Assembly: GCF_002007105.1 (NCBI RefSeq)
Contig: NZ_MVBC01000002.1
Location: 62,001-126,000, forward strand
DNA: 64,000 bases
From: Hymenobacter sp. CRA2
Lineage (GTDB): Bacteria; Bacteroidota; Bacteroidia; Cytophagales; Hymenobacteraceae
Reading direction: 5' to 3'
The translations under genes were made by a program, and so were the position numbers. Below are positions 17,608 to 26,394 of this stretch, piece after piece; the first letter of the stretch is position 1; every line of letters begins with the position of its first letter. Under the pieces are notes generated by a model. The model had not been told where the DNA came from. It worked only from the letters and a program-made list of their open reading frames with translations, and made no database searches.

Positions 17608-18699
17608 ATGCGTCGCGTTGTTGACTTCTGCCGCGTCTGGGCGGGGCTGACCAGCTTGCTGCTGGTGCTCGGGCTGAGCTACCCGGTTCTGGCCCAAACC
17701 CGCCCGGCCGCGTCCAGGCCGCGCAACTACATGCGCGCCGCCCACCTGATGGGCTCCCACTTCACCTTCACGGCCGTGGCCAGCGACGATTCCTTGGGCT
17801 GGCGGGCCGAGCGCGCCGGCATCCGCGAAGCCCAGCGCATCGACCGGTTGTGCTCGTACTGGGACTCGACCTCGCAGATAACCCAGATCAACCGCAACGC
17901 GGGCCGGCAGCCGGTGGTGGTCGACCAGGAGGTGTACGACCTGATTAAGCGCACGCTGCGGCTGTCGGCCCTGAGCGACGGCGCCTTCGACATCACCTTC
18001 GCCGGCGGGGAAAAGATTTACCAGTTCGACCGGCAGGAGCACGCCGCGCTGCCCGCACCCGACGTCATCCGCGCTTCCGTGGCGCGCATCGACTACCGCA
18101 AGATCCTCCTCGACCCGGCCGCGCACTCCGTCCTGCTCCAAGACCCGGGCATGCGCCTGAACCTGGCCGGCATCCTGCAGGGCTACGGCGTGCGCCGGGC
18201 CCAGGCCGTGATGCGGCAGCTGGGCATTCAGGGCGGGCTCATCAACGGCTCGGGCGACGTGTCGTGCTGGGGCCGGCAGGCCGACGGCTCCCTGTGGCGC
18301 GTGGCCATCGGCGACCCGCAGCGCCCGCGCGCCGCCGCGGCCTGGCTCGACGTGACCGACGTGGCCGTGGTGACGGCCGGCAACTACGAGCAGTACTTCA
18401 CCGTGGGCGGCAAACGCTACGGCCACATCATCGACCCGCACACAGGCCTGCCGAGCACCGGCCTGCAGTCGGTCACCATCATCTGCCCCGACGTGGAGTT
18501 GGCCGACGGGCTCGACGAGGTGGTGTTCGTGAAGGGCGCCGAGGCCGGGCTGGCCTTTATCAACAAGCTCCAGGGCGTGGACTGCACGCTCATCACCGAC
18601 GACGGCCGCACGCTCACCTCGCGCGGCATGGCCGTCAAGTACCTCTCCCACCAGCCCGGCGCGGCGGCCGTGGCGCCCCTTTCTCCTCCCAAGCCATGA
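17608..18699 (+). CDS. apbE: FAD:protein FMN transferase
   Basis: Exported flavin transferase that attaches FMN covalently to Thr/Ser of target proteins, using FAD and Mg2+. Signal sequence (LTSLLLVLGLSYPVLAQ), then the ApbE pattern: AHLMGSHFTFTA, EAQRIDRLCSYWDSTSQITQIN, LSDGAFDITFA, LNLAGILQGYGVRRA, GLINGSGDVSCWG, and the metal/flavin site YGHIIDPHTGLPSTGLQSVTIICPD with ADGLDEVVFV. Length 363 is normal. The stop overlaps the ATG of the DUF4266 gene (ATGA). No classical flavinylation motif was seen in the neighbouring proteins, so the target is open. Confidence 0.92.
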   Translation: MRRVVDFCRVWAGLTSLLLVLGLSYPVLAQTRPAASRPRNYMRAAHLMGSHFTFTAVASDDSLGWRAERAGIREAQRIDRLCSYWDSTSQITQINRNAGRQPVVVDQEVYDLIKRTLRLSALSDGAFDITFAGGEKIYQFDRQEHAALPAPDVIRASVARIDYRKILLDPAAHSVLLQDPGMRLNLAGILQGYGVRRAQAVMRQLGIQGGLINGSGDVSCWGRQADGSLWRVAIGDPQRPRAAAAWLDVTDVAVVTAGNYEQYFTVGGKRYGHIIDPHTGLPSTGLQSVTIICPDVELADGLDEVVFVKGAEAGLAFINKLQGVDCTLITDDGRTLTSRGMAVKYLSHQPGAAAVAPLSPPKP

Positions 18700-18920
18700 C
18701 CCATTTCCGTTCCCGCTTGCTGCTAAGCGCCCTGCTGCTGAGCGGCGGGCTGAGCAGCTGCGTGTCGGTGGCGGCCTACCAGAAAATGTACCTCAACGAC
18801 GAGGACATGCAGCTGGCCGGCAAGCGCATCGAGACCTACGAAACCAACTTCGAAAGCTACCGCGAAGGCGCGGGCGGCGCCAACGGCGGCAAAGTCGGGG
18901 GCGGCTGCGGCTGCAACTAG
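18696..18920 (+). CDS. DUF4266 small lipoprotein with Cys tail
   Basis: 74 residues. A lipoprotein signal ends LLLSGGLSSC, then AYQKMYLNDEDMQLAGKRIETYETNFESYREGA (shown in part), a Gly-rich linker and the C-terminus GGGCGCN. The start overlaps the apbE stop, and DUF3570 follows after 8 bp. This gene order recurs with ApbE in other bacteria as far as I know the families. The paired C-x-C near the C-terminus could be a metal site, redox pair or modification site. The function is not established. Confidence 0.85.
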   Translation: MTHFRSRLLLSALLLSGGLSSCVSVAAYQKMYLNDEDMQLAGKRIETYETNFESYREGAGGANGGKVGGGCGCN

Positions 18921-18928
18921 CCCGCACG

Positions 18929-20209
18929 ATGCGCATGAGCTACGCTACTTTTCTGCGACGGGGCGCCGCGTCCGGGCTGCTGGTCCTGCTGCCGCTGCTG
19001 ACCCGGGCCCAGGCCACGCCCGCCCCCAACCGCATCGACGGCTACGGTGCGCCCGCGGCGGTGCCCAGTCCGCCCAGCCCCCGCAACAACGGCGAAACCG
19101 AGCTGAACATCCTCAGCAGCTATTACCAGCAGGACGGCAACCACGGCGCCGTGGAGGGCGGCACCGGCACGCAACGGCTGACCGACCTGACGCCCACCAT
19201 CATCCTGAACGTGCCCTTGGACTCGGTGTCGCGGCTGTCGGCCAACCTCGGGCTGGATTACTACTCCTCGGCCTCCACCGACCGCATCGACTACGTGCTG
19301 TCGTCGCCCTCCAGCAGCGACACGCGCTACCACGCCGACTTCGGCTACTCGCGCCAGCTGCGCGACGGGCGCACCCTGGTGGGCCTGGGCGCGGGCTTTT
19401 CCACCGAGTACGACTACCGCTCGTTCAACGTCACCGGCTCCTGGGCCCAGACCTCGCGCGACGGTAACCGCCAGCTCAGCGTGGCCGCGCAGGCCTTTTT
19501 CGACCGCGCCACGCTGATTTTGCCCGTGGAGCTGCGCGCCGGCGGTGGGCAGGAGCACGGCTCGGGCTACGACACCCGCCAGAGCTACAACCTGAACCTG
19601 GTGTACTCGCAGGTGCTCACCCAGCGCCTGCAAGGGGCCATCAGCACCGAGCTGGTGGCCCAGCGCGGGCTGCTGAGCACGCCCTTCCACCGGGTGTACT
19701 TCCGCGAAACCGGCGAGGCCCGCGGCGCGGCCAAAACCGAGCTGCTGCCGCGCCAGCGCTACAAGTACCCCGTGGGCCTGCGCCTGAACTACTACGCCAC
19801 CGACCTAGTGCAGCTGCGCAGCTACTACCGCTTCTACCAGGACAACTTCGGCATCCGGGCGCACACCGTGGAGTTGGAAACCCCGGTGAAGCTCACGCCC
19901 TTTTTTGTGCTCTACCCCTTCTACCGCTACCACACCCAGACGGCCGCCACCTACTTCGCGCCCTACTTGCAGCACAGCCTCGCGGACGAGTACTACACCT
20001 CCGATTACGACCTGGCAGGCTTTTCGGCCAATAAGGTCGGCTTGGGCCTGCGCTATTCGCCGGTGTACGGGCTGAGCCGCTTCAAAACCCCGTTTGGCGG
20101 CCGCGTGGCCAAGTTCAAAGCCCTGGATGTGCGCTACGCCTACTACCGCCAGAGCACCGGCTTAACGGCCAACCTCGTTAGCGCCGACCTCTCCTTTACC
20201 ATGCCCTGA
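18929..20209 (+). CDS. DUF3570 outer-membrane beta-barrel protein
   Basis: Signal sequence (GLLVLLPLLTRAQA), then long amphipathic beta-strands throughout with aromatic girdles (YSRQLRDGRTLVGLGAGFSTEYDYRSF; LRSYYRFYQDNFGIRAHTVELE; YFAPYLQHSLADEYYTSDYDL, quoted in part) and an aromatic, proline-ending C-terminus (LSFTMP). This fits DUF3570, a predicted outer-membrane barrel that travels with ApbE and DUF4266. It is the last gene of the operon. The 3' end overlaps the convergent P-type ATPase by 48 bp. It may export or anchor the small DUF4266 lipoprotein, by analogy only. Confidence 0.82.
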   Translation: MRMSYATFLRRGAASGLLVLLPLLTRAQATPAPNRIDGYGAPAAVPSPPSPRNNGETELNILSSYYQQDGNHGAVEGGTGTQRLTDLTPTIILNVPLDSVSRLSANLGLDYYSSASTDRIDYVLSSPSSSDTRYHADFGYSRQLRDGRTLVGLGAGFSTEYDYRSFNVTGSWAQTSRDGNRQLSVAAQAFFDRATLILPVELRAGGGQEHGSGYDTRQSYNLNLVYSQVLTQRLQGAISTELVAQRGLLSTPFHRVYFRETGEARGAAKTELLPRQRYKYPVGLRLNYYATDLVQLRSYYRFYQDNFGIRAHTVELETPVKLTPFFVLYPFYRYHTQTAATYFAPYLQHSLADEYYTSDYDLAGFSANKVGLGLRYSPVYGLSRFKTPFGGRVAKFKALDVRYAYYRQSTGLTANLVSADLSFTMP

Positions 20210-22705
20210 GTGGCGCCGGAAGGCTTTGTACACCTCATACCAGAGGGTGCTGCCCGCAGCTACTGCCAAGCATGAAAGTGCTTGCATTCCGCTAAGCGCC
20301 TGAAGTTGAAACAACTGGCGCCCAATGGGCAGGTACAGGCAGCTCGCCAGCAGCAGCAAACTTAGCCCCAAGGCAGCGGGCAGTAGGGGATTGGCATAGC
20401 GCCAGGTCTGCCGTAGCGAGTACCGCCGGGAGCGGCTGACCAGCGTCAGCAGCACGTTGGCCAGCACCAGCGTCACGAACACAAGTGTGCGGGCTTGCGG
20501 GTCGCTGGCACCGGTAAGGAAGGCATAGTAGCCCAGGCCAAGCACCCCTGCGGCCACGGTCGCGCCCTGCGCCAGGGCCTCGCGCACCTGTCGCCACGCC
20601 AGAAACGGCGCCGCCGGGGGGCGCGGGGATGCTTGCAGAGTGCCCGGCTCGGTGGGCTCGTTTTCGAATACGATGGAGCAGGTTGGGCCCATGAGCAACT
20701 CCAGAAAAATGACGTGCACCGGGCCAAACAACACCGGGAATCCTCCTGCCAGCAACGTGGGAGCCAGCACGGTAAGCACCAGCGGCACGTGGATGGCGAT
20801 GATGTAGAGCACGGCCTTTTGCAGGTTCTGGTAGATGCGCCGGCCCAGCTCCACGGCCGTCACCAGCCCGGTCAGCTCGGCGTCGAGCAAGACCAGGGCG
20901 GCGGCCTGCCGGGCCAGCTCGGTGCCGCGCCGGCCCATGGCCACGCCGATGTGCGCCGCCTTGAGCGCCGGCGCGTCGTTGACGCCGTCGCCGGTCATAG
21001 CCACCACCTCGCCGTTGGCTTTCAGCGCCTCGATGACGCGCAGCTTGGCCTCGGGCACCATGCGGGCAAACAAGTTGACTTCCCGCACCCGCTGGCGCAA
21101 CGCGGGCTCGTCGAGGGCCAATACCTCGGGGCCGGTGAGGCAGGGCTCGGGGCGACGCAGGCCCACCTGCCGGGCGATGCTGAGCGCCGTGCGGGCGTTG
21201 TCGCCGGTTATCATCTTCACGCCAATACCCGCCACGTAAAACTGCCGCAGCACCGCCGCCGAGCTGGCCTTGGGCGGGTCGCTGAAGCCAACCAGCCCCA
21301 CGAACTCCCAGCGGAATCCTTCCTGCGTGGCTGGGTAGCGGCCGGCCATGCACCCGCTGCGCGCCACGCCGAGTACCCGCAGCCCGGCGGCCGTCATCGT
21401 TTCCAAGGCGCGATCCGCGGCGGCGCGGGCATCCGGCGTCAGCGGGCAGCGGCTGAGCACGCCTTCGGGCGCGCCCTTGGCCGCGACCAGGCACTGGCCG
21501 TCGGCATCGGCGAATACGTGGGTCATCAGCGGCGGCTGCCCGGCCAGGGGGTATTCATGCACGAGGCGGAAGGCGAGACGTTGGTCCGTGGCAGCCGCCG
21601 CGGCATAGGCGCGGTGCAGGGCTTGCTCCATCGGGTCGAAGGGCTGCGGCTCGCTGGCCCACATGGCGTAGGCCAGCAACTCCTGTTGAGCTGAAGTGGG
21701 CGGCTCAACGGGCGGCGGCTGCGGGCCGACGTCGCCGGGGCTGTAGAGCCGGGTGAGGGTCATCTGGTTTTCGGTCAGCGTGCCGGTCTTGTCCACGCAG
21801 AGGACGGTGGCCGAACCCAGCGTTTCCACGGTCTGGGGCTGCTTGACGAGCAGGCCGCGGCGCATCAGCCGCCAGGCGCCCAAGGCCATGAAGGCGGCCA
21901 GGGCGGCCGGTATCTCCTCGGGCAAAACGGCCATGGCCAGGGTCAGGCCGTGCAGCAGCCCGTGGCGCAGGCTGCCCGATTCCCACCAATGATAACCCCA
22001 TACCAGCCCAAACGCCGCGGCGCCCACCAGCGCCATGGCCCGCACAAACGCGGCCACCTGCCGCTGCAGGGGCGTGGGCGGGGCCTGCACCAGCTGAATC
22101 AGCCCGCCGATGCGGCCCAGGCGCGTAGCGGGCCCCACGGCCGTCACTTCCACCACAGCCTCACCGCGCACCACGGTGGAGCCGGCGTATAGGGCTTGCT
22201 GTCCGTCGGCGGCTTTGGGCACCGGCACCGATTCGCCGGTCAGAAACGACTCGTCGAGCAGCAGGTCGTAGGCCTGCAGCAGCCGGCCGTCGGCCACTAC
22301 CTGCTCGCCTTCACCCGCGGCCAGCAGGTCGCCCGTCACCACGTCTTCCGCCGCTAGCTCCACCCACTGGCCCGCGCGCCGCACCCGGGCGCGGGGCTGG
22401 GTCAGTGTTTGCAGGGCCTGCAGCGCCTGGTCGCTGCGCACCTGCTGGTAGAGCGAGATGCCGGCCACCAGCACCGTGGCGCCGAGCACGGTCAGCGCTT
22501 CGGTGCGGCTGCCCATGAGCAGGTACAGGCCGGCCGTCAGCACCAGCAGTCCGAACATGGGCTCGGTCAGCAGTTCGCGCACCAGCCGCCAGGTGCCCTC
22601 TTGCTTGCGGCGGGGCATGGTATTGCGGCCGAACTGGCGCCGGCGTGCGGCCACCTCGGCTGGCGCCAGCCCAGCGGGCAGCGCCGGGGCAGAAGATAGA
22701 GCCAT
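20162..22705 (-). CDS. P-type cation ATPase with PEEIP motif (substrate unknown)
   Basis: An 847-residue inner-membrane pump. Actuator LDESFLTGESVPVPK, phosphorylation CVDKTGTLTENQ, nucleotide domain KGAPEGVL, hinge MTGDGVNDAPALKAAHIGVAMG. The M4 motif reads LPEEIPAAL instead of the calcium-pump PEGLP. M5 contains IAIHVPLVL and M6 FLELLMGPTCSIVFE. These belong to a poorly characterised clade related to type II pumps, where from memory M6 usually reads ELIIDP; the Asp-to-Gly change here is unusual. The N-terminus lacks metal-binding Cys motifs. The start faces the BON/Usp operon across two FNR-like boxes at 22783 and 22805. Confidence 0.88.
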   Translation of the reverse strand: MALSSAPALPAGLAPAEVAARRRQFGRNTMPRRKQEGTWRLVRELLTEPMFGLLVLTAGLYLLMGSRTEALTVLGATVLVAGISLYQQVRSDQALQALQTLTQPRARVRRAGQWVELAAEDVVTGDLLAAGEGEQVVADGRLLQAYDLLLDESFLTGESVPVPKAADGQQALYAGSTVVRGEAVVEVTAVGPATRLGRIGGLIQLVQAPPTPLQRQVAAFVRAMALVGAAAFGLVWGYHWWESGSLRHGLLHGLTLAMAVLPEEIPAALAAFMALGAWRLMRRGLLVKQPQTVETLGSATVLCVDKTGTLTENQMTLTRLYSPGDVGPQPPPVEPPTSAQQELLAYAMWASEPQPFDPMEQALHRAYAAAAATDQRLAFRLVHEYPLAGQPPLMTHVFADADGQCLVAAKGAPEGVLSRCPLTPDARAAADRALETMTAAGLRVLGVARSGCMAGRYPATQEGFRWEFVGLVGFSDPPKASSAAVLRQFYVAGIGVKMITGDNARTALSIARQVGLRRPEPCLTGPEVLALDEPALRQRVREVNLFARMVPEAKLRVIEALKANGEVVAMTGDGVNDAPALKAAHIGVAMGRRGTELARQAAALVLLDAELTGLVTAVELGRRIYQNLQKAVLYIIAIHVPLVLTVLAPTLLAGGFPVLFGPVHVIFLELLMGPTCSIVFENEPTEPGTLQASPRPPAAPFLAWRQVREALAQGATVAAGVLGLGYYAFLTGASDPQARTLVFVTLVLANVLLTLVSRSRRYSLRQTWRYANPLLPAALGLSLLLLASCLYLPIGRQLFQLQALSGMQALSCLAVAAGSTLWYEVYKAFRRHSGHGKGEVGANEVGR

Positions 22706-22782
22706 ATACGAGCAGGGTTAGGCCCCGGCCCGGCAGTGGGCAGCGGGGCCGGTAAGATGGCGCCCCGCACGGGCGCAAAAGA

Positions 22783-22794
22783 TGATTAATGTCA
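22783..22794. promoter_or_regulatory. FNR-like box 1 of divergent promoter
   Basis: TGATTAATGTCA, 78 bp from the P-type ATPase start at 22705. It most likely serves the leftward gene and lies 22 bp (two helical turns) centre to centre from the second box. Confidence 0.65.
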
Positions 22795-22804
22795 CCGCCC
22801 GTGG

Positions 22805-22816
22805 TGATGATCATCA
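22805..22816. promoter_or_regulatory. FNR-like box 2, perfect palindrome
   Basis: TGATGATCATCA equals its reverse complement. A -7-like CATCTTTG follows at 22840-22847, so a rightward start near 22854 would lie about 43 bp from the box centre. Confidence 0.6.
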
Positions 22817-22904
22817 GCGCGTTACGGCTGCCTTAGCAACATCTTTGGTGCAACCAGCAGCCAGGTTGGCGGCTGGAGACCTACCCCCTTTAACGCCTGC
22901 AATC

Positions 22905-23003
22905 ATGGTTACGCCCACTTTCTGGTTTTCCGTGCTGGTGCTGGCCCTGGCGGCCACTGCCTGGCACCTGGCCCGGCCCGAAGCCACCGCCGCCCGGGGC
23001 TAA
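22905..23003 (+). CDS. 32-residue membrane microprotein
   Basis: MVTPTFWFSVLVLALAATAW forms one membrane helix followed by a short hydrophilic tail (HLARPEATAARG). It is the first open frame after the double FNR-like box and lies 111 bp before the BON gene. The longer frame starting at 22782 is excluded, since it would run through both boxes. Such leaderless-size helices are often regulators of membrane pumps, and two P-type ATPases lie on either side, but no function is shown. Confidence 0.5.
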   Translation: MVTPTFWFSVLVLALAATAWHLARPEATAARG

Positions 23004-23114
23004 GCCCCGCCGCCCAACGGCCGTGAACCAACCGGTTTACGGCTCCGTCGCCTGGCGCTACCGCGCGCCGCCCGGCTCCGCCACTCGTCCCCGTTTCCCC
23101 CTTCAATTGTTGTC

Positions 23115-24533
23115 ATGCAACCTCAACCCACCCCCACTGCGCCCCAGGAGCGCCTGGCCGACGAAGACATTACGGCGGCTGTCGACCGGTTTCTCGCCAC
23201 CCGCAAAGGCTTGTCCGCTTCGCTCATCGATGTGACGACCCGCGACGGCATCGTGGAGCTGACGGGCTTCGTGGGCACGCTGCTCGAACGCGCACTGGCC
23301 GAGGCCATTGCCAAGGAAGTGCGCGGGGTGCGGGGCGTCCTCAACGAGCTGGTCATCCGTACCGCCGACGTGCCCGACGCCCCCTTGCTCGGCGACGTGG
23401 AAGCGGCGCTGGCCCGCGACCCGGCCACGGCCGCCTACAACGTGCGCTGCCACGTGCATGCCGGCCAGGTGACGGTGGAAGGCACGCTGCAGAGCTGGGC
23501 CGAGCAGCAACTGGTGCTGCTGGCGGTGCAGGGCGTACGCGGCGTGCGCGCCATTCACCTCAAGCTCAACTTGCGCGACGACGAGGTCAGCAATACCGAC
23601 GCGGATTTAATCACCCAGATTCGGGCGGTGCTCGACTGGGACATCCGCGTGCAAAGCGAGCTGGTCAGCATCCGGGCCCACGAGGGCGTAGTGCACCTGG
23701 AAGGCACCGTCGGCACGGCGGCTGAGCGCGACTTCGCGGTAACCACCGCCTACCAGGCCGGGGCCCGCCGCGTCGATGCCCGCGACCTGTTTGTGGCCCG
23801 CTGGGCCCTGGACCCGGCCCTGCGCCCGCAGAAATTTGCTGCTGCGCCTGACGAAGACGTGGCCGAGGCCGTCCGCGACGCCTTGCGCCTGGACCCGCGG
23901 GTGCGAGCTTTTGCCCCCACCGTGCACGTGCGCGACGGGGTGGTGACGCTGGCCGGCACCGTGGGCAACCTGCTCGCGCAACGCACGGCGGAGCAGGACG
24001 CGGAAAACGTGGTGGGCGTGCGCGAAGTGCACAACCTGCTGCAAGTCGAAACGCACTACCCTGCCCCCGACGCGGCCACCCGGCAGCACATTAAAGCGGC
24101 CCTAGCCTGCGACCCGTACGTGGGCCACTACACGTTCACGCTAAACGTAAGCCACAGCAAGGTGCAGCTCTACGGCACCGTTGACGCGCAGGCCGATGCG
24201 GAGCGGGCTGCCGATGTGGCTGCCGGCGTGACGGGCGTTGTCAGCCTCGATAACCACGTGCAAACCTCCGCCACGGCCCAGGACTTCGCCCCTCCGGCCG
24301 CCGACGGCAACATCGAGCCCGACCACGTGCTGGAGCAGCGCCTGCGCAACCATTTTTACTGGTCGGCGCTGCTGCACGACGAGAACATCGAGGTGGAGGT
24401 CCGCCACGGCCGCGTAACGCTCACGGGCACCGTGAACACGCACCTGGAGCGCCGCACCGCCGCCCGCGAAGCCTACGCCTGCGGGGCCCGCGACGTGAAC
24501 AACCACCTGCACCTGCCGGCTTACGCCCGCTGA
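23115..24533 (+). CDS. Six-BON-domain protein
   Basis: 472 residues made of six BON repeats at about 14-81, 90-152, 161-226, 244-309, 316-381 and 401-466. Each shows the pattern G-x-V-x-L-x-G-x-V and a V-x-G-V-x-x-V-x-N-x-L end. No signal peptide or membrane helix is seen, so it is probably cytoplasmic, unlike the classical periplasmic OsmY. BON domains bind phospholipid or partner proteins and stabilise cells under osmotic stress. It heads an operon with two Usp proteins and a calcium-type ATPase. Four paralogues lie elsewhere in the window. Confidence 0.85.
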   Translation: MQPQPTPTAPQERLADEDITAAVDRFLATRKGLSASLIDVTTRDGIVELTGFVGTLLERALAEAIAKEVRGVRGVLNELVIRTADVPDAPLLGDVEAALARDPATAAYNVRCHVHAGQVTVEGTLQSWAEQQLVLLAVQGVRGVRAIHLKLNLRDDEVSNTDADLITQIRAVLDWDIRVQSELVSIRAHEGVVHLEGTVGTAAERDFAVTTAYQAGARRVDARDLFVARWALDPALRPQKFAAAPDEDVAEAVRDALRLDPRVRAFAPTVHVRDGVVTLAGTVGNLLAQRTAEQDAENVVGVREVHNLLQVETHYPAPDAATRQHIKAALACDPYVGHYTFTLNVSHSKVQLYGTVDAQADAERAADVAAGVTGVVSLDNHVQTSATAQDFAPPAADGNIEPDHVLEQRLRNHFYWSALLHDENIEVEVRHGRVTLTGTVNTHLERRTAAREAYACGARDVNNHLHLPAYAR

Positions 24534-24592
24534 GCCACCACCACCTCAACCCGGCCGCTGGCTGGGAAATTTCCACTCACCATAGCCCCGCC

Positions 24593-25414
24593 ATGACCTC
24601 GCCTGCCATCCTTGTCCTGACCGATTTCTACGCCGTCTCGAACCGCGCCCTCTCCTACGCGGCGTCGCTGGCCGTGCCCCTGCAGGCGCACCTGGTGCTG
24701 CTGCACGTGCGCCACGACCGGCTGCTGTGCCCTGATGAAGAGGCGGCCGCGGCCCCCAGCGCCCGCCACACCCGGCAGGCGCTCATCGCGCTGGCGGATG
24801 CGCAGCCCGTGCCCACCCAGGTGGATGTTACGGAGGGCTATCTGCCCGATGCTGTGGCCGCCGCCGTGCGCCAGCACCAGCCGCAGCTGCTGGTGCTCGG
24901 GCGCCCCGATAACGACGCCACGCCCCCAACTATGGTAGCCAGTGCCGCCCAGGACATTCTGCGGCATGTGCCCTTCCCGCTGCTGGTGGTGCCCTCCGTG
25001 GGCTGGGACAACTTTCCGCCGCGCCGTATGGCCCTGGCCGTCGACGGGGAGCCGTTTTCCCTCTACGAAAACCAGCACCTCGTGCCGTCGCTGCTGAGCA
25101 GTTTGGGCGCCGCGCTGACGGTGGTACACGTAACAACGGAACCCGGACCGACTGCGGAAGTGGAACGGCGGGTGCAACACGAAATATGGCGCAGCGGTGT
25201 GACGGAGCTTGCCGCAGGTATCCAGACGCACGTGGTAAGCAACGCGGACGCGGCAGAAGGCATTCTGCAAGTCGCCGCTGAAGTCGAAGCCGACCTGTTG
25301 GTGCTCGTGGCCCGGCGCCACAACCTGCTCGGCGGCTTGTTCCACCGCAGCGTCACGGCCCAACTCCTGGCGCAGAGCCCGCTGCCCGTGCTGCTGCTGC
25401 CCGCCCTCGATTAA
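24593..25414 (+). CDS. Universal stress protein, tandem UspA domains
   Basis: Starts directly with the first Usp strand (SPAILVLTDFYAVSNRALSYAASLAVPLQAHLVLLHVRHDRLL, in part). The first domain ends FPLLVVPSVGWDNFPPRR, the second begins MALAVDGEPFSLYE and ends GGLFHRSVTAQLLAQSPLPVLLLP. It is very close in sequence to the Usp at 42423, which likewise follows a BON gene, so the BON-Usp pair looks duplicated as a unit. It lies 59 bp after the BON gene and 27 bp before the next Usp. Confidence 0.86.
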   Translation: MTSPAILVLTDFYAVSNRALSYAASLAVPLQAHLVLLHVRHDRLLCPDEEAAAAPSARHTRQALIALADAQPVPTQVDVTEGYLPDAVAAAVRQHQPQLLVLGRPDNDATPPTMVASAAQDILRHVPFPLLVVPSVGWDNFPPRRMALAVDGEPFSLYENQHLVPSLLSSLGAALTVVHVTTEPGPTAEVERRVQHEIWRSGVTELAAGIQTHVVSNADAAEGILQVAAEVEADLLVLVARRHNLLGGLFHRSVTAQLLAQSPLPVLLLPALD

Positions 25415-25441
25415 CCATACGTCCTCTTGCCCCCTACTGCC

Positions 25442-26323
25442 ATGGCCTTCTCCTTGCTGGTACTCGCCGGCTTTTACCCACCCGAGCAGCGTGCCGTGCG
25501 CTACGCGGACGAGTTGGCCAGCGCCTTGGGCGGCCGGCTGGTACTGCTGCACGCCCACCGCGCCTCGCTCTTCGACCCGTACGTATTCGCCGGCGACACT
25601 TGGCGGCAGCAGGAACTGGCGCAGGATGCCGACACGGCTGCGTTGCTACGCCAGCTCGCTGGTCAGCTCCAGGCCCCGGCGACGGTGGAGCTGGTAACCG
25701 ATCTGCTACCGGACCTGTTGCCGGCGTTGGCCCAGCGGTACGCGCCCGCCCTATTTGTGCTGGGCTTGCCCGCCGCCGGGCAGTTAAGCTCGGGTCAGGT
25801 GAGCATCGCGGCCTTGGAGCTGCTGCGCGCCGCCCACTTCCCGGTGCTGCTGGTGCCCGAGCACACGGCCGCGGCCGTGCCTCCGCAGCGGGTGCTCATC
25901 GCCGCCGACCGCGACCCGTTTGCCCTGGCGCCCCACAGCCAGCCGGCCGCTGACCTGCTGCGGCAACTGGGCAGCGAGCAGACGGTGGTGCACGTGTCGC
26001 CGGTGGAGGACGACGCGGGCTGCGCTTGCGCCCTGCGTGCCGTGCAGCACAGCGGCCTGGTCGACGCCGGGCACTACCAAGACCTGCGCGGCTGCCTGCA
26101 CCCCGACCCCGCGTCCGGGCTACTGGCGGCCGCCACCGAAGCGGAGGCTGACTGGCTGGTGCTGCTGGCCCGCTCGCGCAGCTACCTCGGAGAGCTGTTT
26201 CACCGCAGCGTGACGGCGGCCGTGGCCAGCCGCTCTACCTCACCCGTGTTGCTGCTGCCTGTCATTGAACCCGCTGCTACGACAGAACCCGCGGCTGCGG
26301 CGCAGGCAACTTTGTCCGAGTAA
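25442..26323 (+). CDS. Universal stress protein, tandem UspA domains
   Basis: ATG 25442 begins MAFSLLVLAGFYPPEQRAVRYADELASALGGRLVLLHAHRASLF (in part), with Gly replacing the usual Asp of T-D-F. The first domain ends FPVLLVPEHTA, the second starts VLIAADRDPFALAP and ends GELFHRSVTAAVASRSTSPVLLLPVIEP. A Thr/Ala-rich tail of about 18 residues follows. It is third in the operon and the most diverged of the FHRSVT group. The expected role is a cytoplasmic stress protein with possible ATP binding; the missing Asp at the first-strand end, which normally contacts the adenine nucleotide, questions binding by domain 1. Confidence 0.84.
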   Translation: MAFSLLVLAGFYPPEQRAVRYADELASALGGRLVLLHAHRASLFDPYVFAGDTWRQQELAQDADTAALLRQLAGQLQAPATVELVTDLLPDLLPALAQRYAPALFVLGLPAAGQLSSGQVSIAALELLRAAHFPVLLVPEHTAAAVPPQRVLIAADRDPFALAPHSQPAADLLRQLGSEQTVVHVSPVEDDAGCACALRAVQHSGLVDAGHYQDLRGCLHPDPASGLLAAATEAEADWLVLLARSRSYLGELFHRSVTAAVASRSTSPVLLLPVIEPAATTEPAAAAQATLSE

Positions 26324-26394
26324 GTCGTTGCCTGTCAAGGCTTGGCGGTCGAGCGCTGCCAGGCCGTGACAGGCTTACCAATACCCCTTTGCGT